From Sphingobium arseniciresistens (GTDB lineage: Bacteria > Pseudomonadota > Alphaproteobacteria > Sphingomonadales > Sphingomonadaceae), in assembly GCA_029167225.1 (NCBI GenBank), contig JARFNK010000003.1, forward strand, positions 124,001 to 188,000: a DNA stretch of 64,000 nucleotides, in the 5' to 3' direction. Position 1 is the stretch's first letter. Every line of letters begins with the position of its first letter. This document shows positions 1 through 8,028 of the stretch, in pieces. Below the pieces are notes generated by a model. It worked only from the letters and a program-made list of their open reading frames with translations. It searched no databases and was not told the origin of the DNA. The position numbers and the translations under genes are program-made.

Positions 1-316
1 TCGCCATTGCGTGCCAAATCACTCGAACGTCACTTTCCAACCGCATCTATAGCGGACCGCTTGGGCCATATACTCGTTCCGTCCACCATAAGGGCCAAGT
101 CGTCGCAAGGAAAAAGCATTGCGACAAGGGGGCATGGCAAAAAACCGAACGCCTGTGAAACAAATCGTCGCGTTGATGGTTCCCTGTCCGGACGCATTTT
201 TTCCCGGCGGTCCGCCGGGGCGGAGCGCGGCGGGTGCGGGGACTTGCCAAGGGGGCATGGGCTCTTCATCCTTGACCGTGAATTGCCGCCAATCGGGCAG
301 GGAGTAATTACGCATC
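1..316. other. Non-coding region upstream of phyR
   Basis: No convincing gene is seen here. The open frames are short, shift between frames and carry no recognisable motif. The stretch presumably holds the phyR promoter and leader. A weak Shine-Dalgarno-like CAGGGAG lies about 12 bases before the phyR ATG. Any gene upstream of the window edge cannot be judged. Confidence 0.5.
157..181 (+). promoter_or_regulatory. Possible EcfG-type promoter of phyR
   Basis: GAAAC, a 16-base spacer and GGTT resemble the EcfG consensus GGAAC-N16/17-CGTT with one mismatch in each box. The site lies 136 bases before the phyR start, and phyR is commonly EcfG-dependent in alphaproteobacteria. Two mismatches make this weak. 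Confidence 0.25.
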
Positions 317-1111
317 ATGTCGCTAGGACAGCAGCTTCATCCTCATCTTCCGTTTCTTCGCCGCTATGCGCGGGCATTGACCGGCACCCAGGCGCATGGC
401 GACGCCTATGTTCGTGCGACGCTGGAAGCGATTGTGTCCGCGCCCGACCAATTCCCGCGCGATGTCGATCCGCGACTTGGCCTGTACCGGACATTCCATG
501 CCATCTGGGCATCCTCGCATCAGGACGACGCGCCCGAGCTGGATGACGGCGGCGAGCGGGAAGCGATCGCCCGTGCCCGGCTCGCGCGGATCACCCCGCT
601 GTCGCGCCAGGCGCTGCTGCTGACGGCGATGGAGGGTTTCACGCCCGAAGACACCGCCTATCTGATGAACCTGCCCAAGGCGGACGTGGACGCGTTGGTC
701 GGCGAGGCGCTGGGCGAAATCGAATCGCAGACCCGCGCGCGGGTGCTCATCATCGAGGATGAGCCGATCATTGCGATGGATATCGAGACGATCGTGCGCG
801 ACCTTGGCCATGAAGTGACGGCGATCGCCGTGACTCGTGACGAAGCCGTGCGCGAGGCTATGGCGCAGCGTCCAGGGCTGGTGCTGGCCGACATCCAACT
901 GGCGGACGATTCCAGCGGCATCGACGCGGTGAAGGACATCCTGACCGAATTTTCGGTGCCGGTGATCTTCATCACCGCCTTCCCGGAGCGGCTGCTGACC
1001 GGTGAACGGCCGGAGCCGACCTTCCTCATCACCAAGCCGTTCCAGCGCGCAACGGTGAAGGCCGCGATCGCGCAGGCGCTCTTCTTCGATCAGGCGACCG
1101 CGCCCGCCTGA
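317..1111 (+). CDS. phyR: PhyR-type response regulator of the general stress response
   Basis: PhyR is the anti-anti-sigma factor of the alphaproteobacterial general stress response: when phosphorylated, its sigma-like domain binds NepR and frees EcfG. Residues 1-135 form an EcfG-like sigma2/sigma4 module that lacks sigma DNA-binding features. Residues 141-258 are a receiver domain with acidic E147/D148, probable phospho-acceptor D192 in LADIQL, T220 and K240 in ITKPF. The 264-residue length is normal for the family. ecfG and nepR follow within 1.5 kb, which supports the call. The cognate sensor kinase is not in the window. Confidence 0.95.
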   Translation: MSLGQQLHPHLPFLRRYARALTGTQAHGDAYVRATLEAIVSAPDQFPRDVDPRLGLYRTFHAIWASSHQDDAPELDDGGEREAIARARLARITPLSRQALLLTAMEGFTPEDTAYLMNLPKADVDALVGEALGEIESQTRARVLIIEDEPIIAMDIETIVRDLGHEVTAIAVTRDEAVREAMAQRPGLVLADIQLADDSSGIDAVKDILTEFSVPVIFITAFPERLLTGERPEPTFLITKPFQRATVKAAIAQALFFDQATAPA

Positions 1112-1157
1112 TCCCGAGGTCGAAAACCGTGCCTGCGGGTGAAATTCCCGCCGGCAC

Positions 1158-1182
1158 GGAACTCCCCCCATGACAGGGCGTT
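1158..1182 (+). promoter_or_regulatory. EcfG-dependent promoter upstream of the small membrane ORF and ecfG
   Basis: GGAAC at 1158-1162, a 16-base spacer and CGTT at 1179-1182 match the EcfG promoter consensus exactly. Transcription would begin near 1189 and read the 45-residue ORF at 1206 and then ecfG. Autoregulation of ecfG is usual in this system, so the position makes functional sense. Confidence 0.75.
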
Positions 1183-1205
1183 ATTGTTGCGTAACGACAG
1201 GGAGA

Positions 1206-1343
1206 ATGACCTTGCCGAAGGAGCAACATATCAGTGAGGAAAAGGCGCGCGCCGGGTCGACACCGCATATCGTGCGCTATGTCCTTGCGATCTCCATCAC
1301 CTTGGCGATCATCGCCATGTTGCTCGTCTATTGGGTCTTTTGA
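1206..1343 (+). CDS. Small single-pass membrane protein in the stress locus
   Basis: This 45-residue ORF has a charged N-terminus (about residues 1-24) and one hydrophobic segment (about residues 25-45) that runs to the stop, as in tail-anchored proteins. It is the first ORF after the EcfG-type promoter at 1158-1182 and precedes ecfG. AGGGAG at 1199-1204 is only one base from the ATG, so the in-frame TTG at 1212 is a plausible alternative start. It is not NepR, which lies at 2243-2443. I do not recognise a family. EcfG control is inferred from the promoter, and its role is unknown. Confidence 0.55.
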   Translation: MTLPKEQHISEEKARAGSTPHIVRYVLAISITLAIIAMLLVYWVF

Positions 1344-1480
1344 CCATTTCGGGCATGGCATTCTCGACGCAGCCTATCGGCGCAAACATTCATCGCGATG
1401 ACAGGTCCCATTATCTTGGCTCAACTCGCCTTTCTTCCAGTGACAAGGATCCTGGCAAACCACGCAACCGGAATGCGCGC

Positions 1481-2137
1481 GTGAACGCCCGTGTCCAGGA
1501 CGAGCCCGACGCGTCCGCTGATGCGCCGACCGAAGTGCTCGTGGCTGAGGAGCGCGAGGCGTTGTCCGATGCGGATTTCAAGCGGGAACTCGCCGCCGTC
1601 ATCCCGCATCTCCGCGCCTTTGGCCGCTCGCTTTCGGGCAACCGGGATACCGCCGACGATCTCGTGCAGGAAACCCTGCTCAAGGCATGGTCGGCGCGTG
1701 CGCGGTTCCAGGCCGGCACCAACATGCGCGCCTGGACCTTCATCATCCTGCGCAATCACTATCTCTCGCAGATGCGCCGTTCGCGCTTTCGCGGCGAATG
1801 GGACGATCTGGCGGCGGAGCGCCTGCTGGCCGCGCCGGCCGGGCAGGACAAGCATGTCGAGCTTTCGGACATGCAACGTGCCCTGCTGCAGTTGCCCCAG
1901 CCCCAGCGAGAAGCCCTGATCCTGGTGGGCGCAGGCGGTTTTGCCTATGAGGAAGCTGCGGAAATCTGCGGCGTAGCGGTGGGCACGATCAAGAGCCGCG
2001 TGGCGCGTGGCCGGGCCGCGCTGGAGCAGCTGCTGGACAGCGCGGACCTGCCGTCCCGCCGCACGCAGGAAACGACCGGCGCTGGTGCGCTGGAAGAGAT
2101 CATGGATGACGTGAACCGGCTTAGCCAAGGCCGCTGA
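1481..2137 (+). CDS. ecfG: EcfG-family general stress sigma factor
   Basis: This is the ECF sigma factor that directs transcription of the general stress regulon and is held inactive by NepR until PhyR is phosphorylated. Sigma2 motifs include DDLVQETLLKAW and MRAWTFIILRN. Sigma4 includes LPQPQREALILVGAGGF and a helix-turn-helix around AAEICGVAVGTIKSR. The frame is open from 1331, but the region before about 1480 has poor coding character. GTG 1481 (218 residues) is chosen. TTG 1561 after AGGAG would give a product starting just at the conserved core, and ATG 1355 is also possible. The upstream EcfG promoter implies autoregulation. Confidence 0.92.
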   Translation: MNARVQDEPDASADAPTEVLVAEEREALSDADFKRELAAVIPHLRAFGRSLSGNRDTADDLVQETLLKAWSARARFQAGTNMRAWTFIILRNHYLSQMRRSRFRGEWDDLAAERLLAAPAGQDKHVELSDMQRALLQLPQPQREALILVGAGGFAYEEAAEICGVAVGTIKSRVARGRAALEQLLDSADLPSRRTQETTGAGALEEIMDDVNRLSQGR

Positions 2138-2160
2138 TTTCGGGAGGGTGTGTCTGGGCG

Positions 2161-2213
2161 TGCGAAGGAGGGCCTGCTTCATGGCTTGGCGCCTCGCATG
2201 CCTCCCCTTCGCA
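2161..2213. terminator. Possible bidirectional hairpin between convergent ecfG and nepR
   Basis: TGCGAAGGAGG at 2161-2171 can pair with CCTCCCCTTCGCA at 2201-2213, leaving a two-base bulge and a loop of about 30 bases. It lies between the stop codons of convergent ecfG and nepR. There is no clear T-tract, so termination is an inference. Confidence 0.35.
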
Positions 2214-2242
2214 TCTCTATGAACGTCGGACCCTGTTGCCTG

Positions 2243-2443
2243 TCAAAGGCGGTTCAACTTGTTCATCAACGCAGTCATGTCGTCGGGTAATCCGGTTGAA
2301 GGCGGATCATACACGCTCCGTAGCGCGCGTCCGACGCCTTCATGGGGCATCGGGCCGGAAACAGTAACGAAGTGCGCGGAAGTCCCTCCAGTCTCTTCCC
2401 GTGCAGATCCCTGCCTCATCTGATTTTGCCTAACCTGTGTCAT
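2243..2443 (-). CDS. nepR: NepR anti-sigma factor
   Basis: The C-terminal half shows the NepR signature: VGRALRSVYD followed by GLPDDMTALMNKLNRL, matching the family pattern of IGRALRSVYxx...VPDxxxxLLxKLD. NepR sequesters EcfG and is itself captured by phosphorylated PhyR. The reading gives 66 residues, within the usual 50-70. A second in-frame ATG at 2419 has AGGTTAGG upstream and may be the true start. The gene is convergent with ecfG instead of preceding it in an operon, which is the common layout. It diverges from glnE, and an EcfG-like promoter lies directly upstream. Confidence 0.85.
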   Translation of the reverse strand: MTQVRQNQMRQGSAREETGGTSAHFVTVSGPMPHEGVGRALRSVYDPPSTGLPDDMTALMNKLNRL

Positions 2444-2451
2444 GTTCTAAG

Positions 2452-2476
2452 AACGGCCTCATGACGCAAAAGTTTC
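2452..2476 (-). promoter_or_regulatory. Possible EcfG-type promoter of nepR
   Basis: Read on the minus strand, GAAAC (2476-2472), a 16-base spacer and CGTT (2455-2452) match the EcfG consensus except for one base of the -35 box. The predicted transcription start is only a few bases from ATG 2443, which would give a nearly leaderless message or favour the ATG at 2419. Confidence 0.45.
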
Positions 2477-2521
2477 TCTCATTACACCTGCGGCGTAATG
2501 ATAGTTTTCGGGGATGGATGA

Positions 2522-5242
2522 ATGACCGCTGACTGGACGGGCGGGCTGAACCGGGCACAGGCGCATTCGCCGTTTCTCGCGCGGTTGATGGCGCGTCATC
2601 CCGCGCTGGTCGCGCTGCTGGCGGCGGGCGATGCCGAGGGCGCCCTGGCGCAGGCACGGCTGGCCGGCGAGGGCGCCGCCAATGTCGCGCAGGCACTGCG
2701 CTGGCGGCGCGGCGCGCTGGCGCTGGTCACGGGCGTCGCCGATCTCGCCGGCGCCTGGAATCTCGACCGGGTCACGACCTGCCTTTCCGATTTCGCCGAC
2801 GAGGCGCTCGATGCGGCGCTCGCCGCCGCCTTTGCCGAGCGCTATCCCGGCGAGCCGGTGCAGGGGCTCGCCGTCATCGCGCTGGGCAAGCATGGCAGCC
2901 GGGAACTCAATTACAGTTCGGATATCGACCCGATCCTGCTGTTCGATCCCCGGACGCTGCCGCACAGCACGCGAGAGGAGCCGGTGGACGCGGCGGTGCG
3001 GCTCACCCGACGGATCAGCGAACTGCTCTCCGCGCGCGATGGCGACGGCTATGTGTTCCGCGTCGACCTGCGGCTGCGGCCCTCGCCCGAGGCGACGCCC
3101 GTAGCGCTGCCTGTCGAGGCGGCGATCGGCTATTATGAATCGATGGCGCTCGGCTGGGAGCAGGCCGCCTTCATTCGCGGCCGGGCGGCGGCGGGCGACA
3201 TCGCGCTGGGCAGCTATTTCCTGCAGGCGATCCGGCCGTTCATCTGGCGTCGCAGCATGGATTTCGGCGCGATCGACGCGATCGTCGACATCAGCCGCCG
3301 CATCCGCGACCATTATGCCAGCGGGCAGGCGTTCGGGCCGGGCTATGACCTCAAGCGCGGGCGCGGCGGCATTCGCGAGGTCGAGTTCTTTGCGCAGGTG
3401 CATCAGCTGATCCATGGCGGGCGCAACCCGTCATTGCGACCGGGCGCCACGCGCCAGGCGCTGGCGGCGCTGGCCGGGGCGGGGATCATCCCCGCGCAGG
3501 ACGCGGCACATCTGGATGACGCCTATGTGCTGCTGCGCACGATCGAGCATCGGCTGCAGATGGTGGAGGATCGCCAGACCCACGAGCTGCCCAAAACGCC
3601 AGAGAGCCTGGCCAATGTCGCGCGGCTGCACGGGCTGGCGGATGGCGATGCGCTGCTCGCCCTGCTGCACCCGCATGTCCTGTGGGTCGGCGGCAATTAT
3701 GACAAGCTGGTGCGCGAGGATGCCGATGCACGGCTGAGCCGCGAGCCCGACATGCTTGCCGACCAGATCGCCGCCATGGGGTTCAGGGATGTCGAGGCGC
3801 CGATGGCGCGCATCACCCGCTGGCGCGACGGCTCCGTCCGCGCGCTGCGCAGTACGGCGGCGCGCGAGGCACTGGAGGCACTGCTCCCGGGCCTGATGGC
3901 CGCGCTGGCCGCCGCGCCGGACGCGATGACGGCGCTCAACCGGCTGAGCGACATGATCGACCGGCTGCCCAGCGCGATCAACTTCTTCAAGCTGCTCGCC
4001 GCCCGCCCGGCACTGGTGCAGTTGCTCGTGGAGATCTTGAGCCACGCGCCGACGCTCGCCGATGCGCTGGCGCGGCGGACGGAGTTGCTGGACGGGCTGA
4101 TCGACGCCAGCGCCTTCGATCCGGTGCCCGACGTGCCGATGCTCGCGGCGCAATTCTCGCTACTGGAAGCGGGCGAGGATTATCAGTCGCTGCTCGACAG
4201 GGTGCGCCAGCGCGTGGGCGACAAGCGGTTCGCGCTGGGCGCGCAGATCGTGCGCGGCCTTGCCGATCCGCTGGAGGTCGCGGCGGGCTATTCGCGCGTG
4301 GCGGAAGCGGCGATCGAGGCGCTGGGGCAGGCGACCGTGGCGGAGTTCGAAAGCGCCCATGGCAAGGTGCCGGGCGGCGAACTGGTCATCCTGGCGCTGG
4401 GGCGGTTGGGCGGTGGGGCGCTGACCCATGCCTCCGATCTCGATCTCATCTATCTCTTCACCGGCGATTTCGCGACGGAATCGGATGGCGCGCGGCCGCT
4501 GGGGGCGACGCAATATTTCAACCGGCTGGCGCAGCGGCTGACCAATGCGCTGTCTGTCTCCACCGCATCGGGGCCGCTGTACGAGGTCGATACGAGGCTG
4601 CGCCCCTCGGGCAAGCAGGGGCTGCTGTGCGTGAGCCTGGACAGTTTCGCGCGCTACCAGCGCGAGGAGGCGTGGGTGTGGGAGCATCTGGCCCTGACCC
4701 GCGCGCGTGCAGTCTTCGGATCACTGGACGCCCGCGCGGCGGTGGACAAGATCGTCGGCGACACGCTGCACATGCCGCGCGACATCGACCGGCTGACGCG
4801 CGACGCGGTGAAGATGCGCGGAGACATCGCGACGCACAAGGCGCCCGCCGGTCCGCTGGACGCAAAGCTGGTCAGCGGCGGGCTGGTCGATCTGGAGTTC
4901 CTGATCCACGTCACGCAGTTCCGCACCGGCACCGGCTTTTCGCCACGGCTGGAGACGGCGCTGGCCGCACTGGTGGCTGCCGGGGCGCTGCCCTCTGGGT
5001 TGATCGAGGCGCATGCACTGGTCGCCCGTTTCCTGGTCGTCTCGCGGCTGGTGTCACCCAAATCGACCGAGCCGCCAGAGGCCACGCGACCGGTCGTGGC
5101 GCGGGCCTGCAACATGCCCGACTGGGACACGCTGCTCGCCCGGTATGAGGTCGCGCGCGGGGAGATAGCGCAGGCATGGCAAGGCGTGGTGGCGCTGGCC
5201 GAAGGGGCTGATCCGGCCGGGGAGGGTGCATCCACCCCGTGA
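2522..5242 (+). CDS. glnE: Bifunctional glutamine synthetase adenylyltransferase/deadenylylase
   Basis: GlnE adds AMP to, or removes it from, glutamine synthetase according to nitrogen status. The 906 residues hold the two expected nucleotidyltransferase domains. The first has LGKHGSRELNYSSDID around residues 121-136, and the second has LGRLGGGALTHASDLD around residues 625-640. The paired aspartates of each metal site are present. The first site reads GKHGSRELN where GKLGGxELN is commoner. The ATG at 2522 lies in a short divergent intergenic region shared with nepR. A peroxiredoxin gene follows 58 bases downstream. Confidence 0.96.
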   Translation: MTADWTGGLNRAQAHSPFLARLMARHPALVALLAAGDAEGALAQARLAGEGAANVAQALRWRRGALALVTGVADLAGAWNLDRVTTCLSDFADEALDAALAAAFAERYPGEPVQGLAVIALGKHGSRELNYSSDIDPILLFDPRTLPHSTREEPVDAAVRLTRRISELLSARDGDGYVFRVDLRLRPSPEATPVALPVEAAIGYYESMALGWEQAAFIRGRAAAGDIALGSYFLQAIRPFIWRRSMDFGAIDAIVDISRRIRDHYASGQAFGPGYDLKRGRGGIREVEFFAQVHQLIHGGRNPSLRPGATRQALAALAGAGIIPAQDAAHLDDAYVLLRTIEHRLQMVEDRQTHELPKTPESLANVARLHGLADGDALLALLHPHVLWVGGNYDKLVREDADARLSREPDMLADQIAAMGFRDVEAPMARITRWRDGSVRALRSTAAREALEALLPGLMAALAAAPDAMTALNRLSDMIDRLPSAINFFKLLAARPALVQLLVEILSHAPTLADALARRTELLDGLIDASAFDPVPDVPMLAAQFSLLEAGEDYQSLLDRVRQRVGDKRFALGAQIVRGLADPLEVAAGYSRVAEAAIEALGQATVAEFESAHGKVPGGELVILALGRLGGGALTHASDLDLIYLFTGDFATESDGARPLGATQYFNRLAQRLTNALSVSTASGPLYEVDTRLRPSGKQGLLCVSLDSFARYQREEAWVWEHLALTRARAVFGSLDARAAVDKIVGDTLHMPRDIDRLTRDAVKMRGDIATHKAPAGPLDAKLVSGGLVDLEFLIHVTQFRTGTGFSPRLETALAALVAAGALPSGLIEAHALVARFLVVSRLVSPKSTEPPEATRPVVARACNMPDWDTLLARYEVARGEIAQAWQGVVALAEGADPAGEGASTP

Positions 5243-5300
5243 CGCCGCCGGTTGCCCGCCCTATGAGGGGCCGAACATTCGACCGCCAAGGAGACCCGCC

Positions 5301-5768
5301 ATGCTGAAGGAAGGCGATACCGCGCCCGCCACCGTGATGTTTCAGGACAGCGAGGGCCGCCCCGCCAGCCTCGCCAATTATCGCGGCAAGCCGCTGCTCC
5401 TCTATTTCTATCCCAAGGCCGATACGCCCGGCTGCACCAGCGAGGCGCAGGACTTCACTGCGCTGGCGGGCGAGTTCGCCGCCGCTAATGTGCCGGTAGT
5501 CGGCGTGTCGAAGGACAAGCCGGCGAAGCTGCGCAAGTTCATCGAGAAATATGGGCTGAAGGTCACGCTGCTGTCCGACGAGGAAGGGCATTTGTGCGAG
5601 GCGTTCGGCACATGGGTCGAGAAGAAGCTCTACGGCCGCGAATATATGGGGATCGAGCGTGCGACCTTCCTGATCGACGGGGATGGAACGATCGTGAAGA
5701 CCTGGCCCAAGGTCAAGGTGAAGGGCCATGCCGCCGATGCGCTGGCCGCGGTGCAGGCGCTTGGCTGA
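5301..5768 (+). CDS. bcp: Peroxiredoxin of the Bcp/PrxQ family
   Basis: This is a thiol peroxidase that reduces hydroperoxides in the cytoplasm, normally recycled by thioredoxin. The start follows AAGGAG with 8-base spacing and gives 155 residues. The peroxidatic cysteine is C45 in ADTPGCTSEA. The residue five positions later, where E. coli Bcp has its resolving cysteine, is glutamine-rich here, so the only other candidate is C99 in HLCEAFG. This suggests an atypical or 1-Cys mechanism. The 3' end overlaps the start of the DUF455 gene. Confidence 0.93.
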   Translation: MLKEGDTAPATVMFQDSEGRPASLANYRGKPLLLYFYPKADTPGCTSEAQDFTALAGEFAAANVPVVGVSKDKPAKLRKFIEKYGLKVTLLSDEEGHLCEAFGTWVEKKLYGREYMGIERATFLIDGDGTIVKTWPKVKVKGHAADALAAVQALG

Positions 5769-6609
5769 GCCCGATGGTAGGACGGACGCGTTAGCGGGAG
5801 CGACTGGGACGGAAGCGGCTTTCCCAAGCCTCGCCTCCGCCTGTCGCACGGTCCTGCTCACCGCCGATCCTCGTGCCAAGGCGATGGCGGCACGATCGGC
5901 GGCGCGGCGCTGGCGGCTCGGACGCCTCGTCCACGCCTTCGATATGCCCATGCCGGATCGTCCCGCGCGACCGATCCGGCCCGAACTGCTGCCGCCTAAC
6001 CAGATGCCCAAGCGCGGCAAGGGTGGTTCCGTGCGCGCGCGGATCGCGATGCTGCATGCGCTGGCGCATATCGAATGCGTCGCCATCGACCTGGCCTTCG
6101 ACCTGATCGGGCGCTTCGGCGGGCAGTTTCCCCCGGCGTTCACGCAGGACTGGATGCGGGTGGGCGCGGACGAGGCGATGCATTTCGCGCTGCTCGACCG
6201 GCGGCTGCGGCAGTTGGGGAGCCATTATGGCGCGCTGCCTGCCCATGACGGCCTGTGGGAAGCCGCGACGGAGACCGCGCACGACGCCATGGCCAGGCTC
6301 GCCATCGTGCCGATGGTGCTGGAAGCGCGGGCGCTGGACATCACCCCGCTCACCATTTCCCGGTTCGAGGGGGCGGGCGATTTTGCGACGGCGAGGATGC
6401 TTGGCCGAATCATGCGGGATGAAATCCGCCATGTCGGCGCGGGGACGAACTGGTTCGTCTCGGCGGCGAATGGACGCGGACTTAACCCGCCGGAAACTTA
6501 CCAAATCCTTGTAAAACGCCATTTTCGCGGAACGCTTAAGCCTCCGTTCAACGACTCGGCGCGGGAAGCAGCCGGTCTGACCCGCGAATTCTATGTTGCG
6601 CTTGCGTGA
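5761..6609 (+). CDS. DUF455 family ferritin-like protein
   Basis: The protein matches the DUF455 family, with HALAHIECVAIDLAFDL, WMRVGADEAMHFALL and MRDEIRHVGAGTNWF as a ferritin-like set of Glu/His ligands for a probable di-metal site. The reaction is not established. A TTG at 5761 overlaps the upstream peroxiredoxin stop and gives 282 residues, near the usual length. The frame stays open to 5728, and ATG 5884 is a shorter option. Coupling with a peroxiredoxin suggests redox or iron-related work, but this is inference. Confidence 0.8.
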   Translation: MAEPDGRTDALAGATGTEAAFPSLASACRTVLLTADPRAKAMAARSAARRWRLGRLVHAFDMPMPDRPARPIRPELLPPNQMPKRGKGGSVRARIAMLHALAHIECVAIDLAFDLIGRFGGQFPPAFTQDWMRVGADEAMHFALLDRRLRQLGSHYGALPAHDGLWEAATETAHDAMARLAIVPMVLEARALDITPLTISRFEGAGDFATARMLGRIMRDEIRHVGAGTNWFVSAANGRGLNPPETYQILVKRHFRGTLKPPFNDSAREAAGLTREFYVALA

Positions 6610-6715
6610 ACGACCGCAATTTGCAGACATGCTGCGGGGGCAGCAAAAGCTGCAATAAAAATACGGGTCGTGACACGCTGGGCAAACCCGCGCGTCGATA
6701 CAAGTCGGGGTTCGC

Positions 6716-7447
6716 ATGTCGCATCGCTTTATTGGCAACGATAACAATAGCCTTTTGTTCCGCGTTTTTTCCTCCACTGCGAAAGCCCTGTTGGGAGCGG
6801 TGACGCTGGCCACGTTGTGCGCTGCGGTGCCGGCAAGCGCAGCCACCGAGGATGATGGCCCCTATGCCGACATCACCGAGGCGGACATGAACGCAATGGG
6901 CGCATCCGACGCCGGCTTTCAGAACCTGTTTTCCACCTGGAAGAAGATGGACGACGTGACCCGGACGGCCGTGTTCATTCCCTCCGGCCGCCCCGTGAAC
7001 AAACTCATCCTGACCAGCAATTTCGGTGTCCGTTCCGATCCGTTCAACGGCCATGCCCGCATGCACAAGGGCATCGACATCCCCGGCCCGAAGGGCACGC
7101 CGATCTATGCGACCGCTGACGGTATCGTCGCGCGCTCCGGCTGGGTGAACGGCTATGGCAACATGGTGGAAATCACCCATGGCAACGGCATGGAAACGCG
7201 CTACGGCCACATGTCGAAGCTGATCGTGGAGCCCAACAGTCGCGTGCGTCGCGGCCAGATCATCGGCCTGATGGGCTCGACCGGCCGTTCCACCGGCAGC
7301 CACCTTCATTATGAAGTCCGCGTCGATGGCCAGGCCATCAACCCGCTGCCCTTCGTAGCCGGCGCCGATTACATGGTCGCGATGAACACCAAGCCGCCCC
7401 TCGCCGTCGGCGGCCCGACCAGCCGCGAGGAGAAGGCGGCGGACTGA
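6716..7447 (+). CDS. M23 family peptidoglycan endopeptidase, secreted
   Basis: This is a zinc metallopeptidase of the lysostaphin/LytM type that cleaves peptidoglycan cross-bridges. An N-terminal hydrophobic segment at about residues 22-42 ending ASA-AT looks like a signal peptide. The catalytic pattern is intact: H117 and D121 in HKGID, H165 in RYGHM, and H196/H198 in SHLHYEV. A start slightly downstream is possible because no strong ribosome site precedes ATG 6716. The gene appears monocistronic and ends at a short terminator hairpin. Confidence 0.92.
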   Translation: MSHRFIGNDNNSLLFRVFSSTAKALLGAVTLATLCAAVPASAATEDDGPYADITEADMNAMGASDAGFQNLFSTWKKMDDVTRTAVFIPSGRPVNKLILTSNFGVRSDPFNGHARMHKGIDIPGPKGTPIYATADGIVARSGWVNGYGNMVEITHGNGMETRYGHMSKLIVEPNSRVRRGQIIGLMGSTGRSTGSHLHYEVRVDGQAINPLPFVAGADYMVAMNTKPPLAVGGPTSREEKAAD

Positions 7448-7470
7448 TCCGCCTGCCGATCCCCGAGCTC

Positions 7471-7491
7471 TCCTGCCCACAGGACTTTTTT
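7471..7491 (+). terminator. Short rho-independent terminator after the M23 peptidase gene
   Basis: TCCTG-CCCA-CAGGA is followed by C and six T residues. The 5-bp stem is short but the T-tract is clear, and it lies 24 bases after the stop. Confidence 0.55.
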
Positions 7492-7635
7492 ATCTGAATC
7501 GCTGTTTATCGACGTGAAACGGCGTGACCTGCCGTTCGATATCGCGCCTGCCCCCCGCGCACAGACCCCACGCGCGCACAATGCATGAAGATGCCTCCCT
7601 TGCCGCCGCCCCGCGGCGCGCCTATCTAGTCTGAC

Positions 7636-7962
7636 ATGACCGACATCGATCTTACCCCCTCTGCCGCCGCTCGCGTTGCCGCGATCGCCGCCCGGCAGGG
7701 CAAGCCCGCCATCCTGCGCCTTGCCGTCGAGGGCGGCGGATGCTCCGGTTTCCAATATCGCTTCGGCCTGGCGGATGCGCAGGAGAGCGATGATCTGTCC
7801 GTCGAGCGCGACGGCGTCACCCTGCTGGTCGATTCGATCAGCCTCGATCTCGTGCGCGGCGCGAGCGTCGATTATGTCGAGGATCTGAGCGGCGCCGCAT
7901 TCAAGGTGACGAACCCCAATGCCACCGCCGGTTGCGGCTGCGGGTCCAGCTTCTCGGTCTGA
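7636..7962 (+). CDS. erpA: Iron-sulfur cluster insertion protein (ErpA/IscA/HesB family)
   Basis: This A-type carrier delivers Fe-S clusters to apo-proteins. The three ligand cysteines are in place: C36 in GGGCSGFQ, and C100 and C102 in GCGCGSSF near the C-terminus. The length of 108 residues is typical. ErpA and IscA cannot be separated securely by eye; stand-alone location outside an isc or suf cluster favours ErpA. The next gene, xthA, follows 66 bases downstream. Confidence 0.9.
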   Translation: MTDIDLTPSAAARVAAIAARQGKPAILRLAVEGGGCSGFQYRFGLADAQESDDLSVERDGVTLLVDSISLDLVRGASVDYVEDLSGAAFKVTNPNATAGCGCGSSFSV

Positions 7963-8028
7963 CCGCTTCGCCCATCGCGAGGGCCGCTGTCGCTTGACTT
8001 GGGCGCGGCTTTGGGCTCCCACGGGGCC

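Noticed and set aside
1206-1343. NepR assignment for the ORF between phyR and ecfG
   Set aside because: It is a hydrophobic single-pass protein with no NepR motif; the real NepR signature is at 2243-2443 on the minus strand.
4911-6143. 410-residue minus-strand frame across glnE, bcp and DUF455
   Set aside because: It runs antisense to three genes with clear motifs and has no recognisable domain.
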